Shown here piece after piece: positions 17,412 to 26,764 of a stretch of DNA of 52,675 nucleotides (within the stretch, counting starts at the first letter, position 1; each line of letters begins with the position of its first letter). Both the position numbers and the translations under genes were made by a program. A model generated the notes under the pieces. The model did no database searches. It had not been told where the DNA came from and saw nothing but the letters and a program-made list of their open reading frames with translations. The DNA is from Treponema sp. (GTDB taxonomy: Bacteria > Spirochaetota > Spirochaetia > Treponematales > Treponemataceae), in assembly GCA_017395545.1 (NCBI GenBank), contig JAFPUF010000033.1, positions 1 to 52,675 of the forward strand, read 5' to 3'.

Positions 17412-18770
17412 TTATTTGCTCAGTCTCGGATAAAGCTCAAGAACAGAGGTGTAAAAGTTGTTCCAGGCCTGATCAAGAGTGATTTTGTCATCAAAGTAGT
17501 CTTTCATTGAAGACTGAATCTTCTCAGACATACCAAGGTCGTACATTGTAATGCAGCTCTTGTCGATGCTTGTAGCAGAGTCGAGGAAGAACTTGATGTG
17601 GTTCTGGCCGCCGAGGAACGGGTTCTTATAGTCGCTGTCAGCAACTGCCTGCATTGCAGGAATATTGTTCGTGAAGTCACCAGATTTCTCTGCGATTTCT
17701 GTCATAACTTCTGCATCACAGGTAAGGGTTCTGAGGATATCGCGGATAAGCTCGATGTTGTCGCTGCCTTTTGCACCACAAATCCAGGTTCCGCCCCAAG
17801 AGAAGCCCTGAGGACCTTTACAGAATGCCCAGTCACCGTAAGAGCCGTTACCGGCTTCTTTAGGAGCGTTCTGGTCATCAAGTGAGCCAGGAGCCATGAC
17901 GAAGTCGATGAACCATGCAGGTCCGAAGTAACCGAAGACTTTTCCTTTTGCGCCCATTCCCTGAGAGCTTTCCGGGCTCCAGAGTGAAGCCTTGTTGTTG
18001 TAACCCATAGCGGTATATTTTTTTGTCTGTTTAATCCATGCTTCAATCTGAGGATCAATAACGATTTTGTTGTCAACGACCCATGGTTTTGTCATGTTAT
18101 CGCTGAAAGCACGGAATGCGTCGTCATAACCAGAAAGCATAAAGTAGCCCTTTTTCTTTGCCTGCTCAGCAACTTCGTCGAATTTCTCCCAGTTAGAAAG
18201 AGCCTCTCCTACTTCTTCAGGATCATCTGTCTTAAGGACATCTTTTGCGATAGATCTTCGGTAGATGAATCCGCCTGGACAAGCCTGCCATGTAAGGCCT
18301 TTGAGGTTTCCCTTGCTGTCAGTCATGACATCCTGAGTATATTTGTACTGGTCTTTGATTTCTTCTTTTGTGATTCCGATGTCGTTGATTACATCAAGAG
18401 TGAAATCAGTGTTAACATATTTGAGAGCGTAGTCAGCCTCAACAAGGAACAAGTCGACTTTCTCATCGGCAGGTGCATTTTCCTGCTGCATGAGAGCCTC
18501 GTCAAGTTTCTGCTGGTAAGCTCCGCCCTGATTCGGCGTGATGACCCAGTTTACAGTGACATCAGCAGGCAGCTTTGATTTGTAGTAAGTGTTGAATCTT
18601 CCCTGAAATTCTTCGTTCCAGACATAAATGTTAAGGACTTTTCCGCCCGCATTTTCTTCTGCAACAGCAGTTGTAGTGGCAGTTGTAGCAGCAGATTTTT
18701 TTTCGTTGCAGCCGGTAAGAGCGACAGCAGCACAGGCAAGCGCAAATGCCGTCAAAACGATTTTTTTCAT
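17412..18770 (-). CDS. Sugar-binding lipoprotein of a CUT1 ABC transporter
   Basis: 452 residues; type II signal peptide with lipobox ending LTGC, C21 lipidated, followed by an alanine/threonine linker. The body matches family 1 extracellular solute-binding proteins (GKVLNIYVWNEEFQGRF, then DLFLVEADYALKYV) and is rich in tryptophan, as in oligosaccharide binders. It captures the substrate for the two downstream permeases. A good promoter lies at 18824-18852, and an AraC-type regulator is transcribed divergently. Confidence 0.92.
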   Translation of the reverse strand: MKKIVLTAFALACAAVALTGCNEKKSAATTATTTAVAEENAGGKVLNIYVWNEEFQGRFNTYYKSKLPADVTVNWVITPNQGGAYQQKLDEALMQQENAPADEKVDLFLVEADYALKYVNTDFTLDVINDIGITKEEIKDQYKYTQDVMTDSKGNLKGLTWQACPGGFIYRRSIAKDVLKTDDPEEVGEALSNWEKFDEVAEQAKKKGYFMLSGYDDAFRAFSDNMTKPWVVDNKIVIDPQIEAWIKQTKKYTAMGYNNKASLWSPESSQGMGAKGKVFGYFGPAWFIDFVMAPGSLDDQNAPKEAGNGSYGDWAFCKGPQGFSWGGTWICGAKGSDNIELIRDILRTLTCDAEVMTEIAEKSGDFTNNIPAMQAVADSDYKNPFLGGQNHIKFFLDSATSIDKSCITMYDLGMSEKIQSSMKDYFDDKITLDQAWNNFYTSVLELYPRLSK

Positions 18771-18823
18771 ACTATTTCCTCCTGTTTTTTGTATGACTTT
18801 TCTTTATAAACACTTATATTTAA

Positions 18824-18852
18824 ATTATAGAATCGAAAAATTGCATACGCAA
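18824..18852 (-). promoter_or_regulatory. Promoter of the first CUT1 operon
   Basis: Minus-strand TTGCGT (18847-18852), 17-base spacer, consensus TATAAT (18824-18829); leader about 47 bases. The -35 lies in a near-palindrome TTGCATACGCAA (18841-18852 on the plus strand), a plausible operator. A second perfect palindrome TCAAAAATTTTTGA is at 18905-18918 in the AT-rich divergent region. For the divergent AraC gene a -10 TATAAT is seen at 18986-18991 with no good -35. Confidence 0.6.
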
Positions 18853-19019
18853 ATTCTTTTCTTAAATCTGATTCAAGTTTTATACTGAATTCCCCAAAAA
18901 AATATCAAAAATTTTTGAAAAATGACAAAATTATCAAAAAAAGATTTTTTGTTAAAAATCCCTATATTTTTGAATGATTCCGTTATATAATACAGCGCAT
19001 CGAACCAATGAGGTGGAGA

Positions 19020-19775
19020 ATGGAGATACAGAACGAACTTTCTAAAATTGAATTCAAAAACCGTGAATACCTGATAAAACATATCTCCTACGACAGGGAA
19101 ATGGCATTCTACCAGAGCATCGGCAACGGCGATATGGAGGAAATGCACAGGCTCTTTATGCCCTTCAACGTCGAGGGATTCGGAAAACTGAGCGCAAACC
19201 CACTCCGCAATTTAAAATATCATCTTATTATTACAGTCGCAATGATTACCCGATATGTAATCGAAGCCGGTCTTGAAATGGAGGCGGCCTACAATCTCTC
19301 GGACATTTACATTCAGAAGATTGATGTCTGTCAGGACGAAGAAAGCGTCCGAAAAATCCACAAGGAACTGTGCGAAGCCTATGTAAAGCGAATGCAGATC
19401 AGCAAAAAGCGCAAGCTCTACTCGAAGCCGGTCTCAAAATGCATCGATTACATCTACGACAACCTGCACGACAAAATCGCGCTCGAAGATCTTGCAGAAG
19501 TCGCATGCGTGAGCAGTTCTTACATCTCAAAGCTATTTCACAGCGAAGTCGGCACCACAATTGCCCAGTACATCCAGAAAAAGCGGGTCGAAGCGGCAAA
19601 AAACCTTCTCGTATTCTCAGAATACTCCGTGAGCGACATCTCGAATTACCTTCAGTTCAGCACCGAAAGTTATTTCATCAGCGTTTTCCGGAAAATCACG
19701 GGCGTCACGCCAAAAAAATACCGGGAAGTCCATTACCGCTCAAACCTTCCGCACGAAGCCGACGGCAGAGACTAA
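19020..19775 (+). CDS. AraC-family transcriptional regulator
   Basis: 251 residues. The C-terminal 100 residues carry the double helix-turn-helix of AraC proteins (IALEDLAEVACVSSSYISKL, then SVSDISNYLQFSTESYFI and the family phrase GVTPKKYRE). The N-terminal half contains NPLRNLKYHLIITVAMITRY, a region found in AraC regulators related to two-component YesN proteins but without a receiver domain. It probably controls the divergent importer and the downstream GH3 gene. ATG 19020 follows AGGTGG; the ATG at 19008 lies upstream of that ribosome-binding site and is less likely. Confidence 0.9.
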   Translation: MEIQNELSKIEFKNREYLIKHISYDREMAFYQSIGNGDMEEMHRLFMPFNVEGFGKLSANPLRNLKYHLIITVAMITRYVIEAGLEMEAAYNLSDIYIQKIDVCQDEESVRKIHKELCEAYVKRMQISKKRKLYSKPVSKCIDYIYDNLHDKIALEDLAEVACVSSSYISKLFHSEVGTTIAQYIQKKRVEAAKNLLVFSEYSVSDISNYLQFSTESYFISVFRKITGVTPKKYREVHYRSNLPHEADGRD

Positions 19776-19874
19776 CAGAATAAACTAATAATCGTATAAA
19801 ATTAACAGAAAAACAAAGAAACCGACATATTGTATTCTGCAAAACGACAAAAATATAAAATGACAGGAGTTTCT

Positions 19875-22679
19875 ATGGATTTTCAAAAGTTGATTCGGAA
19901 GGCTGCGGGCGAAGGTATCGTTCTTTTAAAAAACGAAGGTAATATTCTTCCTCTCAAAGAATCTGACAAAGTTTCAGTTTTCGGAAGATGTCAGATAAAC
20001 TACTATAAAAGCGGCACGGGTTCCGGAGGCTCGGTTCACGTTCCTTTCAGCGTCAACCTTATCGACGGATTTGAAAATCTCAAAAGTGAAAATCACGGAG
20101 TTCCTATTCTTAACGAGACCCTCATAAAAATCTACCGGGACTGGATAAAAGACCATCCTTTTGACTCTGGCAACGGAGAATGGGCGAGCGAGCCATGGTG
20201 TCAGGTCGAAATGGAACTCACTGAAGAAACGGTCAAAAATGCAAGGGCTGTATCCGGAAAAGCAATTGTCGTCATTGGACGGACGGCCGGTGAAGATCAG
20301 GACAACAAGGCCGAAGAAGGAAGCTTTTACCTTACGAAGACCGAATACGAAAACATCAGAAAAATCTGTAAGTATTTCGAGGATGTCATCGTTGTTTTAA
20401 ATGTATCGAATATTGTGGATACGCTCTGGATTTCAAACGAAGAATTTTCTAATCATATCAAAGCCCTTCTCTACTCATGGCAGGGAGGAATGCAGGGAGG
20501 AGCGGGACTCAGCGACGTTCTGTGCGGAAAAGTCTGTCCGTCAGGCCGTCTCACCGACACAATCGCCGAAACCCTTTCCGATTATCCTTCGACAAAAAAT
20601 TTCGGCAGTGCAGATGATGAAATTTATGAAGAAGACATTTTTGTCGGCTACAGATATTTTTCGACATTTGACCACAAAAAAGTAATGTACCCGTTCGGAT
20701 TCGGTCTTTCTTACACAACTTTTGAGCAGAAAGCAAAAAAAATCGATTTTGATGACGAGACGATAAGTCTTGAAGTCGAAGTAAAAAACACAGGAACTTT
20801 TAAGGGCGCGGATGTCGTACAGATTTATGCAGAATGTCCTCAGGGAAAACTCGGAAAACCGTCACGTATTCTGTGCGGATTTGCAAAAACAGCGGAACTT
20901 CTGCCGTCTCAGAGCGAAACCGTAAAGATTTCGTTCCCTGTCAGAAATCTTTCTTCGTACGATGACTCAGGAATCACAGGCTTTGCCCACAGTTTCGTTC
21001 TCGAAGAAGGAATCTACCCGCTTTATTTCGGAAAAGATTCCCTTCACCTTGAAAAAATATCTCTTGGAAAAGAATTTTCCGTTTCAGAAACAAGATGCCT
21101 TGAAAAATTGAGCCAGTGTGCAGCCCCGGAAAAAGAATTTTCAAGATTCAAAGCGGGAAAACTGAAAAATGACGGTCTGTTCGAATTAACTTCAGAAAAA
21201 ACGCCGCTTTCAAAAATCAATTTGTCTGAAAGAATGTCCGAAAACCTCAAATCCCTGACAACGGACAAAACACCACTGAAATCAGCTCAAAAAGAAATAA
21301 AATTTTCTGATATCGTGGCAGACAAATCACTTGTTGACGCTTTTGTCTCACAACTTTCAGACACCGAGCTTATGACGATTGTCCGTGGAGAAGGAATGAT
21401 GAGCCGGAAAGTCACTTCAGGTCTCGCCTCGGCTTTCGGAGGAATTTCAGAATCTCTTCACGGCCGCGGAATTCCTGCAATCGCCTGTTCGGACGGTCCT
21501 TCAGGAATCAGACGTGACAACGGAAAGGAAGCGAACCTGATTCCAATCGGAACTCTTCTCGCCTGCACATGGGATACAGAACTTGTCGAAAGTCTTTACG
21601 AAGAACTCGGAAAAGAAATGCTTTCAAAGGACATCGATATCCTTCTCGGCCCCGGCTGCAATATCCACAGAAATCCGCTGAACGGCCGTAATTTCGAATA
21701 TTTTTCAGAAGACCCTCTTATCTCAGGCCTTATGGCAGCTGCCGTCTGTAAGGGACTGGCAAAAGCCGGAGCAATCGGAACAATCAAGCATTTTGCGCTC
21801 AACAATCAGGAAGAGCACAGACGAACTGAAAATTCCGTAATCTCAGAAAGGGCACTGCGAGAAATTTACCTCCGGCCTTTTGAAATTGCCGTTAAAGAAG
21901 GAAAAGCCCGGGCAGTCATGACATCTTACAATGGCGTTAACGGCCACAAATCTGCCTCAAATTTCGACCTCAACACTTCAATTCTCAGAAAAGAATGGGG
22001 CTTTACCGGAATGGTGATGACCGACTGGTGGGCTGCGATGAATGACTGCACGGAAGGCGGGGATGCGACAGGAAGAAACATGTCCCAGATGATACGCGCC
22101 CGAAACGACATCTACATGGTCGTCGTGAATGATACTGCAGAAACAGGCGGTTTCGGTGACGACCTTCCTGAAGCGTTAAAAAACGGAATAATCACCCGGG
22201 AAGAACTAAAACTGTGCGCAAAAGACATTCTTCTTTTCATAACAGAGACAAAGACTGCACATAAACCGCTTCGCCCGCTTAAAGAAGAAATTATTGTTCA
22301 CAATAAACTTTCCTCAGTCCCTGAGGGAGAAAAAATCTACAAACTTCTTGAGATTGTTCCTGAAGAAAAACTGTCAGGGGATATGTACTTTGAAATTCCG
22401 GAAGACGCTTCTTATGAAGTTTTCGGCGGATTCATAAAGGACGGCGGAGACACGCTCTCCCAGTCAATTTCAAACGTCCTTATAAACGGTGAAGCACTCG
22501 GCTCTTTTGAATGCCGCAGTACAAACGGCGTTGTAATGTATTCTGTAGCGGTACAGCTGAACCTCAAAAAGGGCGTATACAAAATCAATCTTGAGCACAC
22601 GAAACCCGGAATCGAGGTAAAAAGCCTTCTGGTCAGAAGAGAAGAACTGTCGCCGATTCAGTCAGGAAAATACGCTTAA
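19875..22679 (+). CDS. Circularly permuted family GH3 beta-glycosidase
   Basis: 934 residues, cytoplasmic (no signal peptide). The domain order is reversed relative to ordinary GH3: first the alpha/beta sandwich (GEGIVLLKNEGNILPL at about 12-27, SWQGGMQGG), then a fibronectin-III-like domain (about 285-390), then the TIM barrel (about 490-760). The barrel has SDGPSGIRRD, KHFALNNQEEHRR and the nucleophile D717 in VMTDWW, and a C-terminal beta domain follows. This order is known from ruminal Butyrivibrio and Ruminococcus beta-glucosidases. It would split beta-linked oligosaccharides brought in by the neighbouring importer; glucose or xylose specificity cannot be read. ATG 19875 follows AGGAG by five bases; the longer frame from TTG 19830 is rejected. 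Confidence 0.92.
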   Translation: MDFQKLIRKAAGEGIVLLKNEGNILPLKESDKVSVFGRCQINYYKSGTGSGGSVHVPFSVNLIDGFENLKSENHGVPILNETLIKIYRDWIKDHPFDSGNGEWASEPWCQVEMELTEETVKNARAVSGKAIVVIGRTAGEDQDNKAEEGSFYLTKTEYENIRKICKYFEDVIVVLNVSNIVDTLWISNEEFSNHIKALLYSWQGGMQGGAGLSDVLCGKVCPSGRLTDTIAETLSDYPSTKNFGSADDEIYEEDIFVGYRYFSTFDHKKVMYPFGFGLSYTTFEQKAKKIDFDDETISLEVEVKNTGTFKGADVVQIYAECPQGKLGKPSRILCGFAKTAELLPSQSETVKISFPVRNLSSYDDSGITGFAHSFVLEEGIYPLYFGKDSLHLEKISLGKEFSVSETRCLEKLSQCAAPEKEFSRFKAGKLKNDGLFELTSEKTPLSKINLSERMSENLKSLTTDKTPLKSAQKEIKFSDIVADKSLVDAFVSQLSDTELMTIVRGEGMMSRKVTSGLASAFGGISESLHGRGIPAIACSDGPSGIRRDNGKEANLIPIGTLLACTWDTELVESLYEELGKEMLSKDIDILLGPGCNIHRNPLNGRNFEYFSEDPLISGLMAAAVCKGLAKAGAIGTIKHFALNNQEEHRRTENSVISERALREIYLRPFEIAVKEGKARAVMTSYNGVNGHKSASNFDLNTSILRKEWGFTGMVMTDWWAAMNDCTEGGDATGRNMSQMIRARNDIYMVVVNDTAETGGFGDDLPEALKNGIITREELKLCAKDILLFITETKTAHKPLRPLKEEIIVHNKLSSVPEGEKIYKLLEIVPEEKLSGDMYFEIPEDASYEVFGGFIKDGGDTLSQSISNVLINGEALGSFECRSTNGVVMYSVAVQLNLKKGVYKINLEHTKPGIEVKSLLVRREELSPIQSGKYA

Positions 22680-22683
22680 AAAG

Positions 22684-22703
22684 AAGGGGCTCAGGCCCCT
22701 TTT
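22684..22703. terminator. Bidirectional terminator between GH3 and the response regulator
   Basis: AAGGGGC (22684-22690) and GCCCCTT (22695-22701) form a perfect stem with a four-base loop; TTTT follows on the plus strand, and an A-rich run before it gives T's on the minus strand. It serves both convergent genes. Confidence 0.85.
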
Positions 22704-22770
22704 CTGTACCAGACCATTGTTTTTTTTTACGGCCGTCTTCATAAAACTCATAATCGTAGAACACAGTTTC

Positions 22771-24369
22771 TCACTCCCCCTCTCCCATCTTGTACTCCCT
22801 CGGCGAAAGCCCGGTGTTTTTCTTGAAAATATAGCTGAAATAATGCGGGTCACTAAATCCGCACTCGTAGGCGATGTCGTAGCCTTTCATGTCTGTTTCC
22901 CGCATAAGTCGCTTGGCGTTCTCAAGGCGCACATTCGTGAGATATTCGATGAAAGTCGTCTTGCATTCCTGAGAGAAAATCGTGCTGAAATGATTCGGGC
23001 TTAGGGCGACGGCTTCGGCTACCTGCGTGAGCGTGGTGTTCTGGTCGGCGTAATGCTCTTCGATGTAGCGTTTGGCCTTTAAAATCACATCCCCATACTT
23101 TCCTGTCATTTTTGAGTCACGGTATTCCAGCGCAAACGAAAGAACCTGCTCGATTTTCTGACGGAGTCCTTTTTCATCCTGAACCGCATCGTCGATGAAT
23201 TTTCTCTGCAGGATTTCTGGTTTCAGGATTTTTATGTCACCGCCGAGTTTTTCAACGAGCTTTGAGACCGCAAAAATCAAATCAACAAGAAGATAAGATG
23301 CGAAAACGCTGAACTGGCCGGGATTGTTCCTGATAAGTTCCATCGACTCATCGATAATCGCCGAGATGTCGTTTTTGCCCGCATACTTTAGTCTGTCAAC
23401 GAGCGGGTCATTTTCCTTTAAATCAAGAATCCCAGACTCCGCTTCCGCCCCCACATTCTGCTCCAAGTCCTCCGAGCTGATGATACGGTTTTTCTCGTCT
23501 TTTCCGCCCATCGAGAGAATCTTCTTTGCGTCATCATAAGAATTGTTCAGCTCAGAAAGATGCTCGACCGTCTTTCCGATTGCCGTGAGAACCATGCAGT
23601 CCTCGTTCTTCGTAGCGATATGTGCGATTGTCTCAGCCGCATGGAAAACGCTCTCGTCAAGTTCTTCCCTGTCGCTCCCCTTGAAAATACAGACCAGAAT
23701 ATTCGAATGATGGAAAAAACATTCCGCCTGCTCCCAGTCCGCCGAATACGAATTAAGAAGTGAACACGCTTCTTCCTGATTCTGAATATTGTCGGTTCGG
23801 CTTTTGATTCTGCTTATCAAAACCTTGTAAAAGCGGGAAATCAGGTCCAGCCCGAGTTCCTGTGATTTTTGCATCACATCGCTCATGTTTTCCGCGCCAT
23901 GCACGAGATTGTTCAAAAATTCCTTTTTCTTGAGGGTCTCAGTCGATTTCAGTTCTTCTTTGAGCCGCGAAATGTCCGAAAGCTGCTTGCGCTCCTTGTC
24001 GATTTGGCTCGCTGTCTTCTGAAGGCTTTTTAAAAGTTCGTCGGGCGTGAAAGGCTTTAAAAGATAGTCCTCGATTCCGATTGAAATCGCCCGTTTTGCG
24101 TAGTCAAACTCGTCGTGCCCTGAAAGAATGATGATTTTTATCCACGGCTGAATCTTTTTTATCGCCTGTGAAAGCTGCAAACCGTCCATAAAGGGCATTT
24201 TTATGTCAGTAATCAAGATGTCCGGCTTAACCTCGTGAAGCATCGAAAGCGCAATCTCACCGTCCCCAGCCTCGCCCGCAAACACAAAGCCCGAGCTTTC
24301 CCAGTCAATCTTGGAACGGATACCTTCGAGAACAATCGGCTCATCATCAACAACAAATACGCTATACAT
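22771..24369 (-). CDS. YesN-type response regulator with AraC output domain
   Basis: 532 residues. N-terminal receiver domain with D8/D9 acidic pair, phosphoacceptor D55 in LITDIKMP and the lysine of YLLKPF near 104. A long middle region (about 130-420) without recognised domain follows, then a C-terminal AraC double helix-turn-helix (about 430-532, TLTQVAEAVALSPNHFS and GLSPREYK). It is the DNA-binding partner of the kinase whose gene ends ten bases upstream. Start chosen at ATG 24369 behind GAGGGGGC; the longer frame to 24441 would overlap the kinase gene and is rejected. Targets are probably nearby sugar genes. Confidence 0.93.
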   Translation of the reverse strand: MYSVFVVDDEPIVLEGIRSKIDWESSGFVFAGEAGDGEIALSMLHEVKPDILITDIKMPFMDGLQLSQAIKKIQPWIKIIILSGHDEFDYAKRAISIGIEDYLLKPFTPDELLKSLQKTASQIDKERKQLSDISRLKEELKSTETLKKKEFLNNLVHGAENMSDVMQKSQELGLDLISRFYKVLISRIKSRTDNIQNQEEACSLLNSYSADWEQAECFFHHSNILVCIFKGSDREELDESVFHAAETIAHIATKNEDCMVLTAIGKTVEHLSELNNSYDDAKKILSMGGKDEKNRIISSEDLEQNVGAEAESGILDLKENDPLVDRLKYAGKNDISAIIDESMELIRNNPGQFSVFASYLLVDLIFAVSKLVEKLGGDIKILKPEILQRKFIDDAVQDEKGLRQKIEQVLSFALEYRDSKMTGKYGDVILKAKRYIEEHYADQNTTLTQVAEAVALSPNHFSTIFSQECKTTFIEYLTNVRLENAKRLMRETDMKGYDIAYECGFSDPHYFSYIFKKNTGLSPREYKMGEGE

Positions 24370-24379
24370 TTTCGCCCCC

Positions 24380-25657
24380 TCACTCAAATCCACCCGGCAC
24401 CACAAAAGAAATCTCACTTCCCTTGCCCGGCTCTGACTCAATCACAAGACCTTCCGTCTCTTCTCCGTAATAGAGCTTTAGTTTTTTGTTCACATTGTAA
24501 AGTCCATAAACAGAATTCAGTTTTTCTGAAATCGTAAGCGAAAGCTCCAGCCTTACTTCTGCAAGTCTCTCAGGCGTAAAACCCGCTCCATTATCCTTTA
24601 CCGAAAAACGGATTTTTGTGCGCTCTTCGTCGGCATATTTTACGCTCACCGAAAGTTCCCCTCGCCCACGCTTGTTTTTGATTCCGTGATAGATTGCGTT
24701 CTCCACGAGCGGTTGAAGGACAAGTTTTATCATCTTTTGTGGCAGAAGATTCTCGTCAGCTTCGATTTTGTAATTCAGGATGTCGGCGTAACGGATTTTT
24801 TGAATCGTCAGGTAATTTTTGATATGGTCAAGCTCCTGCCCGATTGTAATCCATTCATGCCCGCGGCTTAAGGAAATCCGAAGGAAGTCAGAGAAAGCCT
24901 TGGTAATCCGAACGACCTCGTCAGTCTTTTCTTCTTCGGCAAGCCAGACAATCGTATCAAAAGTATTGTAAAGGAAGTGAGGCGTAATCTGAGCCTGCAA
25001 AGCCTTCATCTCAGCCTTCTGAAAATTCTTCTGTTCCTCTAAAATTGCTCCTGAAAGAGTAAGAAAACTTTTCGCTGAAATCAGAAGGGCGGCCACAGTA
25101 ATCAGAAACTGGATCACGGTGAACACAATCGAAGTATTTTTGATTGAGCGGTTCGTCTTGTATGCCGATTCGCTTTCCGTAACGATAAAATCCTGCATAA
25201 TGTCCGAAAAAAGCTCTGCAATCGTGCGGATTTCGTCAAGGCCAGCCTCGTTCTCGCTCACCGAACTTCCGAATCCCATCTGGGCGATAAGCATGTGAAT
25301 GTTCCTTAAAAGAGTTGCGCTGGCACGGGTTGCGACCTCAAGCTTGTCACGGCTCTCCCTGCTTTTCGTGTTTTTGAGCATTTCTTCGAGTCTGAGGGTG
25401 ATTTCGTTCATCATCTCATACTGAAGTCCGTCTGAGATTTCTTTTTTTCCGCAGATTATGTTCCAGAGTTCTTCGGGAATGTCATTTTTGGCGATGCTGT
25501 TGATTCTGTTTGCGCTGCTGACATTCGAAATGATTTTGTTGTACCGCTGAGTCTGTACCTGAGATACGAGAATTGAGAAAATCGAAGGAATCAGCGTAAT
25601 TGAAAGAAGTACGATGTAAGTTTTTTTGATGGCTTTCCGAAGGCTGTTGTTTTTCAC
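24380..25657 (-). CDS. LytS/YesM-family sensor histidine kinase
   Basis: 425 residues: transmembrane helix at about 13-31, an extracytoplasmic sensor region of about 140 residues, second helix at about 175-196, a short coiled linker, then the His_kinase domain with H227 in QAQITPHFLYNTFDTI, the N box around N320 (QPLVENAIYHG) and DNGAGF at 355-360. It phosphorylates the response regulator encoded downstream. It starts with GTG directly after the TAA of the binding-protein gene (TAAGTG), so translation is coupled. The extracytoplasmic part is a poor candidate for a sugar pocket, which fits sensing through the adjacent binding protein. Confidence 0.93.
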   Translation of the reverse strand: MKNNSLRKAIKKTYIVLLSITLIPSIFSILVSQVQTQRYNKIISNVSSANRINSIAKNDIPEELWNIICGKKEISDGLQYEMMNEITLRLEEMLKNTKSRESRDKLEVATRASATLLRNIHMLIAQMGFGSSVSENEAGLDEIRTIAELFSDIMQDFIVTESESAYKTNRSIKNTSIVFTVIQFLITVAALLISAKSFLTLSGAILEEQKNFQKAEMKALQAQITPHFLYNTFDTIVWLAEEEKTDEVVRITKAFSDFLRISLSRGHEWITIGQELDHIKNYLTIQKIRYADILNYKIEADENLLPQKMIKLVLQPLVENAIYHGIKNKRGRGELSVSVKYADEERTKIRFSVKDNGAGFTPERLAEVRLELSLTISEKLNSVYGLYNVNKKLKLYYGEETEGLVIESEPGKGSEISFVVPGGFE

Positions 25658-26698
25658 TTAGTAACCCCGCAGCTCGTATTTTGAAAAATCATCGTATTCG
25701 CAGAAAACTTTTTCTTTGTTGTATGTGATTTTTGGCACAGGCTTTCCCTGTGCGACCTGTTTTACAAGGTTCATGAGCATTTCGCCGAGATTCGGGTTGC
25801 ACTCGACCACGCAGTTCAGTTTTCCAGCCACAAGAGCGTCTATTGATTTCTGCTCAGCATCGATACTGATGATGATTGTGTCCGCCGGGTTGATTCCGTA
25901 GTTCGCAAAAGAATCAAGGAGCCCCAGCGTCATCGAATCGTTGTGGGAATAAATTGCGTCGATTGGCTTTCCGTCAAAATAAAGGGTGTCATTTTTGAAA
26001 TTACCTGAGTCACGGGCTTTCTGAATCAGATTTTCGGCAATTTCCTTTCCCCGTGAGCGCAAAAAGTCACCGTTCTCAGAATGAATTATTTTGAATTTCC
26101 TGTTCGCCTTAAGGATTTCACGGAAGCCCTTTGCTCGCCCCTTCACAACAGAGGAATTTTCAGTTCCCGAAATCTCAAGAATATTAATTCTACCCTCTTC
26201 GTCAGCACATTTTTCAAGAAGGAATTTCCCGGCTTTCTCGCCCTCTTCAAAAGCATTCTCTCCCAAAAATCCCGCATAAAGTGACTTGTCGGCATTTATC
26301 TGCCTGTCAACGATGATTACAGGAATGCCAGCCGTTTTCGCCTCACGAAGAACATTGTCCCAGCCGTCCTCAACAATCGGCACAAAGGCAATCACATCGA
26401 CCTGATAAATTATGAACGAGCGGATTGCCTTGAGCTGATTTTCCTGCTTCTGCTGTGCATCATCAAAAAGAATCTGGATTCCGTTCGCTTCGGCAGCTTC
26501 AAAAATTGACTGTGTGTTCCTCGTCCGCCATGCGCTTTCCGAGCCAATCTGAGAGAATCCCAGAATAAGTCGTTTCTGAGATTTTTCGGAAGATTTTCCA
26601 TTGAGACTAAGAAAAAGGAAGGAGAAAAAAAACGAGAGTGCGATGACGACAGGAACGCAGACAGAAACTGCGAGAGTGATTTTTGTACGGAATTTCAT
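25658..26698 (-). CDS. Membrane-anchored YtfQ-like sugar-binding protein, probable co-sensor
   Basis: 346 residues of the periplasmic binding protein type 1 (sugar) fold, close in wording to YtfQ (galactofuranose/arabinose-type binders): LGFSQIGSESAWRTRNTQSI near residue 41, VIIVDRQINAD, AIYSHNDSMTLG, and ISIDAEQKSIDAL. Instead of a cleavable signal it has an uncleaved-looking N-terminal helix (about 8-30), and no transporter genes accompany it. It precedes the kinase with no gap. I infer that it binds a sugar outside and passes the signal to the kinase. ATG 26698 is preferred over an in-frame TTG at 26716; neither has a Shine-Dalgarno sequence. Confidence 0.85.
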   Translation of the reverse strand: MKFRTKITLAVSVCVPVVIALSFFFSFLFLSLNGKSSEKSQKRLILGFSQIGSESAWRTRNTQSIFEAAEANGIQILFDDAQQKQENQLKAIRSFIIYQVDVIAFVPIVEDGWDNVLREAKTAGIPVIIVDRQINADKSLYAGFLGENAFEEGEKAGKFLLEKCADEEGRINILEISGTENSSVVKGRAKGFREILKANRKFKIIHSENGDFLRSRGKEIAENLIQKARDSGNFKNDTLYFDGKPIDAIYSHNDSMTLGLLDSFANYGINPADTIIISIDAEQKSIDALVAGKLNCVVECNPNLGEMLMNLVKQVAQGKPVPKITYNKEKVFCEYDDFSKYELRGY

Positions 26699-26715
26699 TT
26701 TTTTATATAAATTCA

Positions 26716-26744
26716 ATTCTATGAGTGAAATTTTGTTAAGTCAA
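26716..26744 (-). promoter_or_regulatory. Promoter of the binding protein-kinase-regulator operon
   Basis: TTGACT (26739-26744), 17-base spacer, TAGAAT (26716-26721) on the minus strand. The start would lie about ten bases before the ATG at 26698, giving a very short leader without a ribosome-binding site. The upstream AraC gene ends only 20 bases away with no terminator seen, so read-through is also possible. Confidence 0.65.
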
Positions 26745-26764
26745 GTTTTTCTAAGGAATGTTTT

